Positions 15,133 to 23,459 of a DNA stretch of 26,462 nt are shown here, piece by piece. Made by a program: the position numbers and the translations under genes. The notes under the pieces were generated by a model that made no database searches, was not told the origin of the DNA, and saw nothing but the letters and a program-made list of their open reading frames with translations. The stretch comes from Aquirhabdus sp. (GTDB lineage: Bacteria > Pseudomonadota > Gammaproteobacteria > Pseudomonadales > Moraxellaceae): assembly GCA_030150135.1 (NCBI GenBank), contig JASLGO010000073.1, positions 1 to 26,462 of the forward strand, given 5' to 3'. Position 1 is the stretch's first letter. Each line of letters begins with the position of its first letter.

Positions 15133-15783
15133 TCACACATGAAGTGTATTAAACACCCAAGGGCGAATCGCTTTCGCTTTATCCTCAAAAGCATGAATTG
15201 CATCACTATCCTGCAAGGTTAAGCCAATTTCATCCAAACCATTTAATAAAAAATGTTTACGGAATGCATCAACTTCAAAAGCATGGGTTTGTCCATTTGG
15301 ACGAATGACCACTTGTTTTTCCAGATCAACCGTCAATTGATAGCCTTCGGTTGCAAACGCCTCAGCAAACAGAATATCCATGATATCTTCAGCCAAAATC
15401 ACAGGTAACATCCCGTTATTCAAGCAGTTGTTATAAAAAATATCCGCAAAAGAGGACGCAATCACTGTACGAAAGCCATATTCGGCAAGTGCCCATGGTG
15501 CATGTTCGCGGCTTGAACCACAACCAAAATTTTGTCGCGCCATCAATATGTTCGCACCTTGATAGCGAGGTTGATTCAACACAAAATCCTGATTCAATGG
15601 ACGTTTACTATTATCTTGACCTGGATAACCCTCATCAAGATAACGCCATTCATCGAACAAATTTGCACCAAAACCAGTCCGTTTAATCGACTTCAAAAAC
15701 TGTTTTGGAATAATCTGGTCTGTATCAACATTTGCACGGTCAAGTGGAGCAACAAGACCTGTTTCTATCGTATAAGGTTTCAT
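15133..15783 (-). CDS. leuD: 3-isopropylmalate dehydratase small subunit
   Basis: LeuD is the swivel-domain subunit of isopropylmalate isomerase. With LeuC it converts 2-isopropylmalate to 3-isopropylmalate. The sequence shows GLVAPLDRANVDTDQIIPKQFLKSI, the substrate-recognition segment around TGFGANLFDEWRY, the GCGSSREHAPWAL motif, VIASSFADIFYNNCLNNG and a C-terminal RKHFLLNGLDEIGLTL. At 216 residues it is full length. AAGGAGA precedes the ATG at 15783. It begins 12 nt after the leuC stop codon, so the two subunits are co-transcribed. Confidence 0.97.
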   Translation of the reverse strand: MKPYTIETGLVAPLDRANVDTDQIIPKQFLKSIKRTGFGANLFDEWRYLDEGYPGQDNSKRPLNQDFVLNQPRYQGANILMARQNFGCGSSREHAPWALAEYGFRTVIASSFADIFYNNCLNNGMLPVILAEDIMDILFAEAFATEGYQLTVDLEKQVVIRPNGQTHAFEVDAFRKHFLLNGLDEIGLTLQDSDAIHAFEDKAKAIRPWVFNTLHV

Positions 15784-15795
15784 CTTTGTTTCTCC

Positions 15796-17214
15796 TTAAA
15801 ATGTCCGTACATCAACAAAATGCCCAGCCAATGCCGCTGCGGCTGCCATTGCAGGACTCACCAAATGCGTGCGACCACCATTGCCTTGACGACCTTCAAA
15901 GTTGCGGTTACTGGTCGATGCACAATGTTCGCCCGGTTGAAGTTTGTCAGCATTCATTGCCAAACACATGGAGCAACCTGGTTCACGCCATTCAAAGCCA
16001 GCATCAGTAAAGATCGTATTTAAACCTTCGGCCTCAGCTTGTTGTTTCACCAAGCCCGAACCCGGAACTACCATCGCTTGTTTAATCGTACTTGCCACTT
16101 TACGACCTTTAATCACCGCAGCAGCAGCGCGTAAATCTTCAATACGCGAATTAGTACATGAACCAATAAACACACGATCCAATTGAATTTCTGACAACGA
16201 TTGACCCGGTGTCAAATCCATATACTGGTAAGCACGTTTCATACCTTCTTGCTTAACAGGATCATTGGTTGATTCAATCAATGGTAAGGCTTGGCTTACG
16301 GCAATCACCATCTCTGGTGAAGTTCCCCACGATACTTGTGGTTCAATGCTGTTGCCATCTAATTCAACGACTGTATCAAATGCGGCATCCGCATCGCTAT
16401 GTAAAGTCTGCCAGTAGGCAACCGCTTGTTCCCACTGATCTGCTTTTGGTGCAAATGGTTTGTCTTTGAAATACGCAATGGTTTTGTCATCTACAGCAAC
16501 CATACCGACGCGTGCACCCGCTTCAATCGCCATGTTACACACGGTCATACGACCTTCCATCGACATATCACGGAACACTTGACCACCGAACTCGATCGCA
16601 TGACCATTGCCGCCCGCTGTACCAATTTTGCCAATAATCGCAAGCACAACATCTTTTGGCGTCACGCCAGCGCCGAGTACACCATCAACACGGACGAGCA
16701 TGTTTTTTGATTTCTTTTGGATCAAGCATTGCGTTGCCAAAACGTGTTCAACTTCTGATGTGCCAATCCCGTGTGCCAAGCAACCAAACGCACCATGCGT
16801 TGCAGTATGCGAATCACCACAAACCACGGTCATTCCCGGCAACGTCAAACCTTGTTCTGGGCCAACCACATGTACGATGCCTTGACGAATATCATTAATA
16901 TCGAATTGCACCACATCAAACGATTTACAGTTGTCATCTAATGTCTGGACTTGGATACGAGACACTTGATCTTGAATGCCTGCAATCCCTTCGGCACGTT
17001 CCGCTTTGCTGGTTGGAACATTATGGTCTGGGGTCGCAATATTAGCGTCCAAACGCCATGGCTTACGATGTGCAAGCTGCAAACCTTCGAATGCTTGTGG
17101 GCTGGTTACTTCATGCAATAATTGACGATCAATATAAATCAAGCACGAACCATCATCGCGCTGTTTGACCAAATGATCATCCCAAAGTTTGTCATATAAT
17201 GTCTTTGCGGTCAT
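15796..17214 (-). CDS. leuC: 3-isopropylmalate dehydratase large subunit
   Basis: LeuC is the [4Fe-4S] aconitase-family subunit of isopropylmalate isomerase. It shows TLYDKLWDDH at the N-terminus, TPDHNVPT, the GDSHTATHGAFG signature and the three cluster cysteines: Cys353 in GSCTNSR, and Cys414 and Cys417 in GCSMC. The family C-terminus CASTSNRNFEGRQG..GRTHLVSP is also present. I chose the ATG at 17214 because AAGGTGAG is well placed before it; an in-frame GTG at 17223 overlaps that ribosome-binding site. The product has 472 residues. It is the first gene of the minus-strand leucine cluster, divergent from a LysR-type regulator that may control it. Confidence 0.97.
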   Translation of the reverse strand: MTAKTLYDKLWDDHLVKQRDDGSCLIYIDRQLLHEVTSPQAFEGLQLAHRKPWRLDANIATPDHNVPTSKAERAEGIAGIQDQVSRIQVQTLDDNCKSFDVVQFDINDIRQGIVHVVGPEQGLTLPGMTVVCGDSHTATHGAFGCLAHGIGTSEVEHVLATQCLIQKKSKNMLVRVDGVLGAGVTPKDVVLAIIGKIGTAGGNGHAIEFGGQVFRDMSMEGRMTVCNMAIEAGARVGMVAVDDKTIAYFKDKPFAPKADQWEQAVAYWQTLHSDADAAFDTVVELDGNSIEPQVSWGTSPEMVIAVSQALPLIESTNDPVKQEGMKRAYQYMDLTPGQSLSEIQLDRVFIGSCTNSRIEDLRAAAAVIKGRKVASTIKQAMVVPGSGLVKQQAEAEGLNTIFTDAGFEWREPGCSMCLAMNADKLQPGEHCASTSNRNFEGRQGNGGRTHLVSPAMAAAAALAGHFVDVRTF

Positions 17215-17334
17215 TTTACTCACCTTTTCAATGGGTTTGAGTTGCCTTGCTGGTTAAAACTGTGTCTCAAGAAACTCTAAGATGTGTGCATATTAGCTTT
17301 GTTTTTTTAATAAAACTAATTTATCATTTTTATA

Positions 17335-17368
17335 ATTATAGAAACTTTTTGGAATAAGTTAATTCCAA
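17335..17368 (-). promoter_or_regulatory. Candidate leuC promoter with a LysR-type palindromic site
   Basis: The perfect inverted repeat TTGGAAT-AAGTTA-ATTCCAA (17349-17368) contains the T-N11-A pattern of LysR-type binding sites. On the minus strand a TATAAT (17340-17335) lies just downstream, facing leuC. The -35 region (TTAACT at about 16 nt) is poor and falls inside the palindrome, as at many LysR-activated promoters. A second A/T-rich pair, ATTAGCTTT / AAAACTAAT, lies at about 17292-17320. The assignment is inferred from symmetry and position. Confidence 0.5.
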
Positions 17369-17381
17369 ACAAAATAGTGCA

Positions 17382-17463
17382 TTGAGCCCGTCGAAATGTA
17401 CAGGGATACGCGTACTACATATGAATAGCAACCACACTTCGATGGTTGATGAGCTTGTCGAAT
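17382..17463. repeat. REP-like repeat in the leuC-LysR intergenic region
   Basis: Two related segments in the same orientation, TTGAGCCCGTCGAA (17382-17395) and TGATGAGCTTGTCGAA (17447-17462), bracket about 50 bp. The right part also folds: TTCGA (17438) pairs with TCGAA (17458). The GAGC(T/C)(T/C)GTCGAA core resembles dispersed extragenic repeats common in proteobacterial genomes. Other copies would have to be found outside this window. Confidence 0.5.
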
Positions 17464-17521
17464 CACAAGTTCAGTGTTCTAAGTATTGGAATACTTTAAC
17501 TAAAAGTCAAAGGCAAACCTC

Positions 17522-18391
17522 ATGAATACCGCCTCACTACAAGCCTTCGTTACCGTCATGCAAACTGGCTCGGTGTCTCGTGCTGCTGAAAAACTATTTT
17601 TGACGCAACCAGCGGTCAGCAAACGCCTGCGCATTCTAGAAGAAGAGTTCGGCGTTTCTTTATTTACGCCGATCGGACGCGGCATTCAGCCCACACAGGC
17701 CGCTCAGGATTTACTCCCTCGTGCAAAACGTTGGTTACTCGATTACGAAGAAATCAAACACGCACTTAGCCATGCACAAGATCAAGTCGCAGGTTTATTA
17801 CGCATTGGTACGAGTCATCATATTGGTCTACATCACTTACCTGCTGCCCTCAAAAGCTTTGTGCAAGCGCATCCAGATGTTCAGCTTGATGTCCATTTCG
17901 TGGATTCTGAACAAGCTCATCAGGCGGTATTATCAGGCGAACTGGAATTGGCTTTTTTAACATTGCCACCTGCATTTGATGCAAGGCTTTCATATCGTGA
18001 AATTTGGAATGATCCCTTGTTTTTTGTCGTTGCGCCTTTTCATCCTTTAGCAAAGAAATCAAAAGACTCTCCGCTGACGTTATCTGATCTTGCAGAATAT
18101 GCAGCTATTTTACCTGCGGCAAATACCTATACCAGCCAAATTACACTTGCAGCATTCCATCAGGCTGGACTGAGCTTAAAAACTAGCATGAGTACCAATC
18201 CACTCGATTCGATTCGCATGCTGGTTTCGATTGGACTTGGCTGGTCAGTTTTACCCAAAACACTGGTCGACGATGATTTAACCGTACTCGACATTAACAA
18301 ACTCACCTTGCAACGCACGTTAGGCATGGTGTGGCACCCTCAGCGCACACTTTCCAAAGCCGCTAGAACACTGAAAGATGGCTATTTTTAG
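17522..18391 (+). CDS. LysR-type transcriptional regulator
   Basis: This is a 289-residue cytosolic DNA-binding regulator. The N-terminal winged helix-turn-helix reads LQAFVTVMQTGSVSRAAEKL, then LTQPAVSKRLRILEEEFGVSLF, with the end of the domain near residue 60. A linker helix and a periplasmic-binding-protein-like effector domain follow (LLRIGTSHHIGLHHLPAALKSF, then LELAFLTLPPAFDARL, then SIGLGWSVLPKTLV). An AAAGG lies before the ATG at 17522. It is divergent from leuC with a palindromic site between them. By the usual LysR arrangement it may regulate leuCDB and itself, perhaps in response to a leucine-pathway metabolite. That target is inferred; the family call is firm. Confidence 0.92.
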   Translation: MNTASLQAFVTVMQTGSVSRAAEKLFLTQPAVSKRLRILEEEFGVSLFTPIGRGIQPTQAAQDLLPRAKRWLLDYEEIKHALSHAQDQVAGLLRIGTSHHIGLHHLPAALKSFVQAHPDVQLDVHFVDSEQAHQAVLSGELELAFLTLPPAFDARLSYREIWNDPLFFVVAPFHPLAKKSKDSPLTLSDLAEYAAILPAANTYTSQITLAAFHQAGLSLKTSMSTNPLDSIRMLVSIGLGWSVLPKTLVDDDLTVLDINKLTLQRTLGMVWHPQRTLSKAARTLKDGYF

Positions 18392-18607
18392 AGCTTTCTG
18401 CATATTATCTTGCTCATTTTTCGTAAAAATTTACATAAGCAATCTTTATCGTGATTAACAGAAGCTTTTACAATTACACATTCTTACACGAGAAGTCTGA
18501 GCGTGCTTTTATGCCATTAATGTCAGGCAAAAACACCCAAGATGGATTTGTACTAGCGGTATTGTTTTAACTATTTTTTTAATTTCAATCATATAAGTTG
18601 AGTGGGA

Positions 18608-20605
18608 ATGCCAAACTATCTAGGTGCTCGGATATCTAAACTTGAATTGGCAATACGCCTCAGTGCTGGAAGTGCTTTATTAGCATGTGCAATTTCTACA
18701 TCCAGTCAAACTCAAGCAGCAGATAGCGATTTTCTAGCCGCACAACGTGCTGCAAAATCTGGCAATCTGACGGCACTCGATATGTACCGCCAACAGATGC
18801 AAGATAGCGTGCTTGCTCCCTACCCAGAATATTGGCAACTCAACAACAACCTCGTCACACAATCACCAGATGCAATCAAATCATTCCTTGACCGCTATCC
18901 TAACGCTGCCATCAGCGAGAAATTATTGGGTGATTATATTGAAGCCAAAGCTCGCGCTGGTGACTTTGCCGCAACAAAGCAGCTTGCTGGACGTTTAACC
19001 AATCCTGATACCAATGAAAACTGTGCTCTCGCACTCACCAATGCAGCAAATGGCGACATTCTGACTTTATCAGCACTGCGCGCCGATGTCTGGTTGACGA
19101 CGACAAAAATGACTGACTTATGCGCAGCAGTTGCAGATCAGCTACTCATCAGCCCGCTCATGACTGATGATGACCGAGTACAACGCCTCAGAACACTACT
19201 TCGCGCAGGACAAGTCAGTCGCGCACTCCCTGTCGCAAGCCGCCTCAACATCTCATTAGACTCATCCAAACTTGCGAGCATCGCTGCATCGCCTTCGGTT
19301 TATTTAGTCGATGCCCCTGATGCAACGCTGCAAGACCAGATGTATTACCTATACGCGATTGCACGTTTAGCAAATGATAATCCAGATGCCGCAGATGCTC
19401 AGTTAGCACGTGATAAAAATCGACTACCTGATGCAACACTGCAGTACAGTTATCGTATTCTTGCGATGAGTTTGGCGACCAATACCAATAAAAATGGTTT
19501 CGATCAACGTGCCATTACTTGGTTTAATCGCAGTATCGGTATCGGTTTTAGTGATGAAGAGGCCGAAGCTTTCGCTCGCGTATCCATTCGCTTTAGTGAT
19601 TGGAATAGTCTCATACGTGCACTTGATGGCATGAGCATTGAGAAAGAGAATGAACGCGTCTGGCGCTACTGGTTTGCACGTGCAACGGAACAGCGCCCCG
19701 ATGCCCAAGCACAGCAAGTTTCTAAAACATTTTATACCGCTCTTGCTACCGATGATGATTATTACGGTCTCTTATCTCGAGACAAACTCGGTCTAAGTTT
19801 CAATCAACTTCCACCCGCCTATTCGCCTAGCGCAGCGGATTATCAACGTTTAAAAAATGACATTAATTTTCAGCGTGCGTTTACCCTACACAGCATCAAT
19901 GCAGACGCTGAATTTGCGAATCGAGAATGGAATTGGGCCGTTCGCCAAGCCTATTTAGTACACGATGATGGCTTGCTTATCGCAGCCGCAGATCAAGCGA
20001 ATCAAATCAGCTGGTTTGATCGTGCAGTCTATGCGGCAGAACGTACGACTAAACAGCGTAATGATCGCCTACGTTACCTCACCCCATTCCGAGATTTGAC
20101 GGAACGTTACAGCCTTAAGGTAGGTCTTGATCCTGCTTGGGTCTATGGTCTTATTCGCCAAGAAAGTCGTTTTTTGATTAAAGCGAGATCAAATGTTGGT
20201 GCTGGAGGTCTCATGCAGGTCATGCCTTCCACTGCTCAATGGGTTGCAAAACGCATGGGAGAACGTTATGACTCCTCACAACTTTCCGATATGGAAACCA
20301 ACATTCGCTACGGTACATTTTATCTCAACCATATTTATGGCGAGCTAGGCAGTCAGTCTGTTCTAGCAACTGCAGGATATAATGCTGGACCTCTTCGCGC
20401 AAAACGCTGGCAACCCGATAACGCCCCTCTCGCCGCAGATCAATATACCGAAACGATTCCATTTTCAGAAACTCGTAACTATGTTAAACAAGTCATGACC
20501 AATGCAACGCATTACGGCTTGATATTCAACCAAGGTGCACAATCCATTAGCAAGCGAATGGGCACAATTCCGACCCCAAATAATCAAGATATTGTCGGTC
20601 CTTAG
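18608..20605 (+). CDS. Soluble lytic murein transglycosylase (Slt70-like)
   Basis: This exported peptidoglycan-cleaving enzyme cuts between N-acetylmuramic acid and N-acetylglucosamine and forms 1,6-anhydromuramic acid ends. A signal peptide covers about the first 38 residues (hydrophobic SAGSALLACAISTSS, then TQAA). A long helical U-shaped region follows (about 40-490), built of short helical repeats. The C-terminal SLT catalytic domain has the glutamate in GLIRQESRF (Glu519 from the ATG), then GAGGLMQVMPSTA, NIRYGTFYL and AGYNAGP. The length of about 665 residues is close to E. coli Slt70. The ATG at 18608 is preferred to the GTG at 18602 for spacing to the upstream GAG. It appears to be a single-gene unit. 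Confidence 0.93.
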   Translation: MPNYLGARISKLELAIRLSAGSALLACAISTSSQTQAADSDFLAAQRAAKSGNLTALDMYRQQMQDSVLAPYPEYWQLNNNLVTQSPDAIKSFLDRYPNAAISEKLLGDYIEAKARAGDFAATKQLAGRLTNPDTNENCALALTNAANGDILTLSALRADVWLTTTKMTDLCAAVADQLLISPLMTDDDRVQRLRTLLRAGQVSRALPVASRLNISLDSSKLASIAASPSVYLVDAPDATLQDQMYYLYAIARLANDNPDAADAQLARDKNRLPDATLQYSYRILAMSLATNTNKNGFDQRAITWFNRSIGIGFSDEEAEAFARVSIRFSDWNSLIRALDGMSIEKENERVWRYWFARATEQRPDAQAQQVSKTFYTALATDDDYYGLLSRDKLGLSFNQLPPAYSPSAADYQRLKNDINFQRAFTLHSINADAEFANREWNWAVRQAYLVHDDGLLIAAADQANQISWFDRAVYAAERTTKQRNDRLRYLTPFRDLTERYSLKVGLDPAWVYGLIRQESRFLIKARSNVGAGGLMQVMPSTAQWVAKRMGERYDSSQLSDMETNIRYGTFYLNHIYGELGSQSVLATAGYNAGPLRAKRWQPDNAPLAADQYTETIPFSETRNYVKQVMTNATHYGLIFNQGAQSISKRMGTIPTPNNQDIVGP

Positions 20606-20780
20606 CACTTATTGTCGATTTGTAACACTCTAGGTCATTGCTACTCGGAATTTTGACTCTGGGTGTATACGGTTCTTCTACAAACCCTTGCTACCGTTTA
20701 ACAATTGCACACCTTACAATATGAGTATGAAACTAATAGCTAACATATCGAAGATCGCACGACACGGAGGTCTGCGCTCT

Positions 20781-21635
20781 ATGCGTGACGGGTGTAATGA
20801 TATGCAATCTAAGCAAGCTAAAATGTGGAATGCTGTACATCAAAGCTTGCGAAGTCGCCTATCTCTCGCAGTCAGTCGTCTTATTATCTATGTTTCACTC
20901 AAATCAGCCGAAATCATCCATGTCCAACATATTCTGTTCTCAAAATTAGGCTTAAACAAAATATCGAGAGCCTTATCAACACCAACCCTGATCATCACGA
21001 CGCTGATCAGCGCACTGTCCAGTCTATTTTGTATGGCTGCTCATGCCGATGAAAATACAACGCCTCCTTCGAGTTTCACGCTGATCATCCGCATGACTCC
21101 AGCGGCATGCGCACTTGATCCAGAACTACAAAAGTTACGCCAATGTCAGGATGGTTTTACGCTGACTATTTCAAGCCTACAAGCAGAACGCGCCAGCGGA
21201 AAACGAATCGAAAACTGTAGTCATGACCAAACCAACTTATCCCCACTACAAGAACGTGTTGTCGAACGTGTTATGCCCGACAAGCAACTGCGAGATGAAG
21301 ATTGGCAACGTAATGGTTCATGCACAGGAATGTCGCCAACGGTCTATTTTAGAACCATTGCAACTTATGCACAGCGATTAAAAATTCCATCAGAGCTCGC
21401 ATCGCCACGCGATACCGTGCTTACAAAGAATTATATTATCAATAAACTTCAGCAGCTTAATCCAGGACTTACGGACAAAAGCCTCCTGTTACGCTGCACA
21501 GCAGAATCAGGGCGTGAATATCCGGTATTAACAGAACTGCGTTCTTGTTATAACACGCAAGGACAATACGACGCCTGTCCAGCTTACATCAAGTCAAACT
21601 GCCCAAGCAGTGTTGTCATTCTCGCCGCACCTTAA
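20781..21635 (+). CDS. RNase T2-fold secreted protein lacking the catalytic histidines
   Basis: RNase T2 enzymes use two histidines, in (I/V)HGLWP and in HEWxKHGxC. The T2 framework is recognisable here: an initial strand with a Cys (TLIIRMTPAAC), C-x-x-GF, the SPLQERVVERVMP helix, W.R.GSC.G, Y(F)RTI and a closing C..G..YPVLTELRSCY. At the first active-site segment the sequence is ISSLQA instead of IHGLWP. At the second it is EDWQRNGSC instead of HEWxKHGxC, so both histidines are gone. It is probably not an RNase. The ATG at 20781 has GGAGGT 9 nt upstream, the best ribosome-binding site among several in-frame starts. The likely signal-peptide helix (LIITTLISALSSLFCMAAHA) then begins only about 70 residues in, which is odd. 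Confidence 0.65.
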   Translation: MRDGCNDMQSKQAKMWNAVHQSLRSRLSLAVSRLIIYVSLKSAEIIHVQHILFSKLGLNKISRALSTPTLIITTLISALSSLFCMAAHADENTTPPSSFTLIIRMTPAACALDPELQKLRQCQDGFTLTISSLQAERASGKRIENCSHDQTNLSPLQERVVERVMPDKQLRDEDWQRNGSCTGMSPTVYFRTIATYAQRLKIPSELASPRDTVLTKNYIINKLQQLNPGLTDKSLLLRCTAESGREYPVLTELRSCYNTQGQYDACPAYIKSNCPSSVVILAAP

Positions 21636-21647
21636 TACAAGGCTGCG

Positions 21648-21668
21648 CTCATAAAAATCATGAGTTTT
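21648..21668 (+). terminator. Weak terminator after the RNase T2-like gene
   Basis: CTCAT-AAAAATC-ATGAG followed by TTTT is a 5-bp stem with a short T-run, 12 nt past the stop codon. The opposing gene ends at 21667, so the hairpin overlaps it. The stem is short and A/T-rich. Confidence 0.35.
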
Positions 21669-22317
21669 ATAACGTTCGATAAAAACTCACATTTCTAAAC
21701 TCATGCGCCTCATCGAGATCAGGCCACGTCGAGGCGCTACGCTCGCCGTCTTTGACATATTGTGGATGGCTAAAGTTCTTAACCCGAGAATCAGCAACCC
21801 AGACCTCTCGCCCAAATCTCAAAAACTCATCTAAGAAAAAACGATTACTCTGGTCATATAACACGTCTGCGGCAAGTAAGACATCCACTTGCTCATCCAA
21901 TTGGTACAGATCAGCCAAATATTCCAAACTGACATCATTCAATGCCGCATTCTCACGGCAAGAAGCCAGTGATACCAGATCAATATCACAAGCAATTACC
22001 CGCGCTGCACCAGCCAGCTTCGCCGCAATAGCAACCACACCTGATCCTGCACCAAAATCCAAAACTGTCTTGCCTCGCACTCGTTCTGGCTCAGCAAGCA
22101 ACCACTGCGCCATCGACAATCCTGATGCCCAACAAAAAATCCAATATGGCGTCTCGCTCCAGATCCGCCGAATGACTTCATCATCCATTTTTTCTGTCGG
22201 CAGATCAGGTGGAATCAACCACAAATCAATCGACGTATTCGGTAGAGTCTGACGTTGCAATTTTGAATCTGGAATCACTTGATGCAGTGCATCCAGCAAA
22301 TGTTTTGGCGCAGTCAT
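21667..22317 (-). CDS. Class I SAM-dependent methyltransferase, ETF-beta lysine methyltransferase (METTL20)-like
   Basis: This 216-residue cytosolic methyltransferase has motif I VLDFGAGSGVVAIAA (about residues 85-99), an acidic motif II (VIACDID), a downstream LLAADVLYD and, before the SAM fold, the segment PYWIFCWASGLSMAQWL. Together these resemble the METTL20/ETFB lysine methyltransferase and related protein methyltransferase group. The target protein is not shown by the sequence. The ATG at 22317 lies 6 nt after the folD stop codon, and an in-frame GTG begins immediately after that stop, so translation is probably coupled to folD. AGGT lies about 9 nt upstream of the ATG, inside folD. Confidence 0.8.
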   Translation of the reverse strand: MTAPKHLLDALHQVIPDSKLQRQTLPNTSIDLWLIPPDLPTEKMDDEVIRRIWSETPYWIFCWASGLSMAQWLLAEPERVRGKTVLDFGAGSGVVAIAAKLAGAARVIACDIDLVSLASCRENAALNDVSLEYLADLYQLDEQVDVLLAADVLYDQSNRFFLDEFLRFGREVWVADSRVKNFSHPQYVKDGERSASTWPDLDEAHEFRNVSFYRTL

Positions 22318-22323
22318 CAGCAC

Positions 22324-23172
22324 TTAACCTAATGCTTTCTCAGCAGCTTCTACAGTCTGACGAATCAACGTCGTAATCGTCATTGGACCAACGCCACCTG
22401 GAACTGGTGTATAGGCGCTCGCAATCTGCTCGATACCAACTAACTCAATATCACCCACACCACCACCTTCGCGTGGATGGAAACCTGCATCAACCACAAC
22501 CGCACCTTGCTTAATCCAATCTTTCTTGATCAGCTCAGCCTTACCTACTGCACCTACCACGATATCCGCTTGCTTAACTAACTCAGCAAGGTTCTGGGTA
22601 CGAGAATGACAAATCGTCACGGTTGCATTCGCAGCCAAAAGCATCATCGCCATCGGTTTACCGAGAATCGCACTACGACCCACCACAACAGCATGCTTAC
22701 CTTCGATCTGGATACCATTTTCTGTCAGCAATGTCATGATGCCTTGTGGTGTTGCTGAACCATACGCCGACTCTTCCATGCTCATTCGACCAAAACCCAG
22801 ACACGTCACACCGTCCACGTCTTTTGCCAACGCAATCGCATCAAAACACGCACGCTCATCAATCTGCGCAGGCACAGGATGTTGCAACAAAATGCCATGT
22901 ACGTCTGGATTTGCATTGAGCTTGGCAATTTCCGCCAGTAATTGTTCTGTTGTTGTCGATTGTGGCAATTCGACTTTCAGCGAATCCATACCAACACGAG
23001 CACATGCATTACCTTTCATGCGCACATAAGTTGCAGATGCACCATCATCACCGACCAAAATCGTGGCAAGGATAGGTGTGCGACCTGATTTTTCTTTGAG
23101 TGCGGCCACGCGAACCTGCAAATCGGCTTCTATTTGTTGTGCAAGGGCGCGACCATTCAATAACGTTGCCAT
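22324..23172 (-). CDS. folD: Bifunctional methylenetetrahydrofolate dehydrogenase / methenyltetrahydrofolate cyclohydrolase
   Basis: FolD interconverts 5,10-methylene-, 5,10-methenyl- and 10-formyl-tetrahydrofolate using NADP+, supplying one-carbon units for purines and formyl-Met-tRNA. Visible are the catalytic Tyr49-x3-Lys53 (YVRMK), HGILLQHPVP (92-101), the DVDG segment near 118-121, TPQGIMTLL, the NADP-binding VVVGRSAILGKPMAMML and the C-terminal TPVPGGVGPMTI. The 282-residue length is normal. The ATG at 23172 has GGAGC upstream. It is divergent from tRNA-Cys and followed at once by a methyltransferase gene on the same transcript. Confidence 0.97.
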   Translation of the reverse strand: MATLLNGRALAQQIEADLQVRVAALKEKSGRTPILATILVGDDGASATYVRMKGNACARVGMDSLKVELPQSTTTEQLLAEIAKLNANPDVHGILLQHPVPAQIDERACFDAIALAKDVDGVTCLGFGRMSMEESAYGSATPQGIMTLLTENGIQIEGKHAVVVGRSAILGKPMAMMLLAANATVTICHSRTQNLAELVKQADIVVGAVGKAELIKKDWIKQGAVVVDAGFHPREGGGVGDIELVGIEQIASAYTPVPGGVGPMTITTLIRQTVEAAEKALG

Positions 23173-23286
23173 GAAAATGCTCCAAGAAGATCAAAATTTG
23201 ACACGTATGATACCGCATGCGGCATCACTTAGAGTGTGAATTGAGTGCGAAGGTTGTTTTTTTGCGCGATTTCAACGGTAAAGCGC

Positions 23287-23314
23287 TTGTTTTTTTAAGA
23301 CCACCTGCTAATAT
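23287..23314 (+). promoter_or_regulatory. Promoter of the tRNA-Cys / tRNA-Leu unit
   Basis: TTGTTT (23287-23292), a 16-nt spacer and TAATAT (23309-23314) lie 10 nt before the first base of tRNA-Cys. Confidence 0.6.
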
Positions 23315-23324
23315 GTGCCTCCTT

Positions 23325-23398
23325 GGCTGGATAGCAAAATGGTTATGCCGCGGATTGCAAATCCGCTGACGCCGGTTCGATTCCGGCTCCAGCCTCCA
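23325..23398 (+). tRNA. tRNA-Cys(GCA)
   Basis: A complete cloverleaf is present. Acceptor GGCTGGA pairs with TCCAGCC, the anticodon stem GCGGA/TCCGC closes the loop TTGCAAA with anticodon GCA at 23357-23359, and the T-arm is GCCGG-TTCGATT-CCGGC. The discriminator base is T, as expected for tRNA-Cys, and CCA is encoded. Confidence 0.97.
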
Positions 23399-23459
23399 AC
23401 ATTCTTACTCTCGCCTTAAGCGAAAGTTTTTAATAAGAATTGGCTGTAAAAATCCATCT

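Noticed and set aside
17215..17300. Leucine leader peptide or attenuator upstream of leuC
   Set aside because: The only short frame near leuC on the minus strand starts MHTS and stops; there is no run of leucine codons and no terminator/antiterminator pair.
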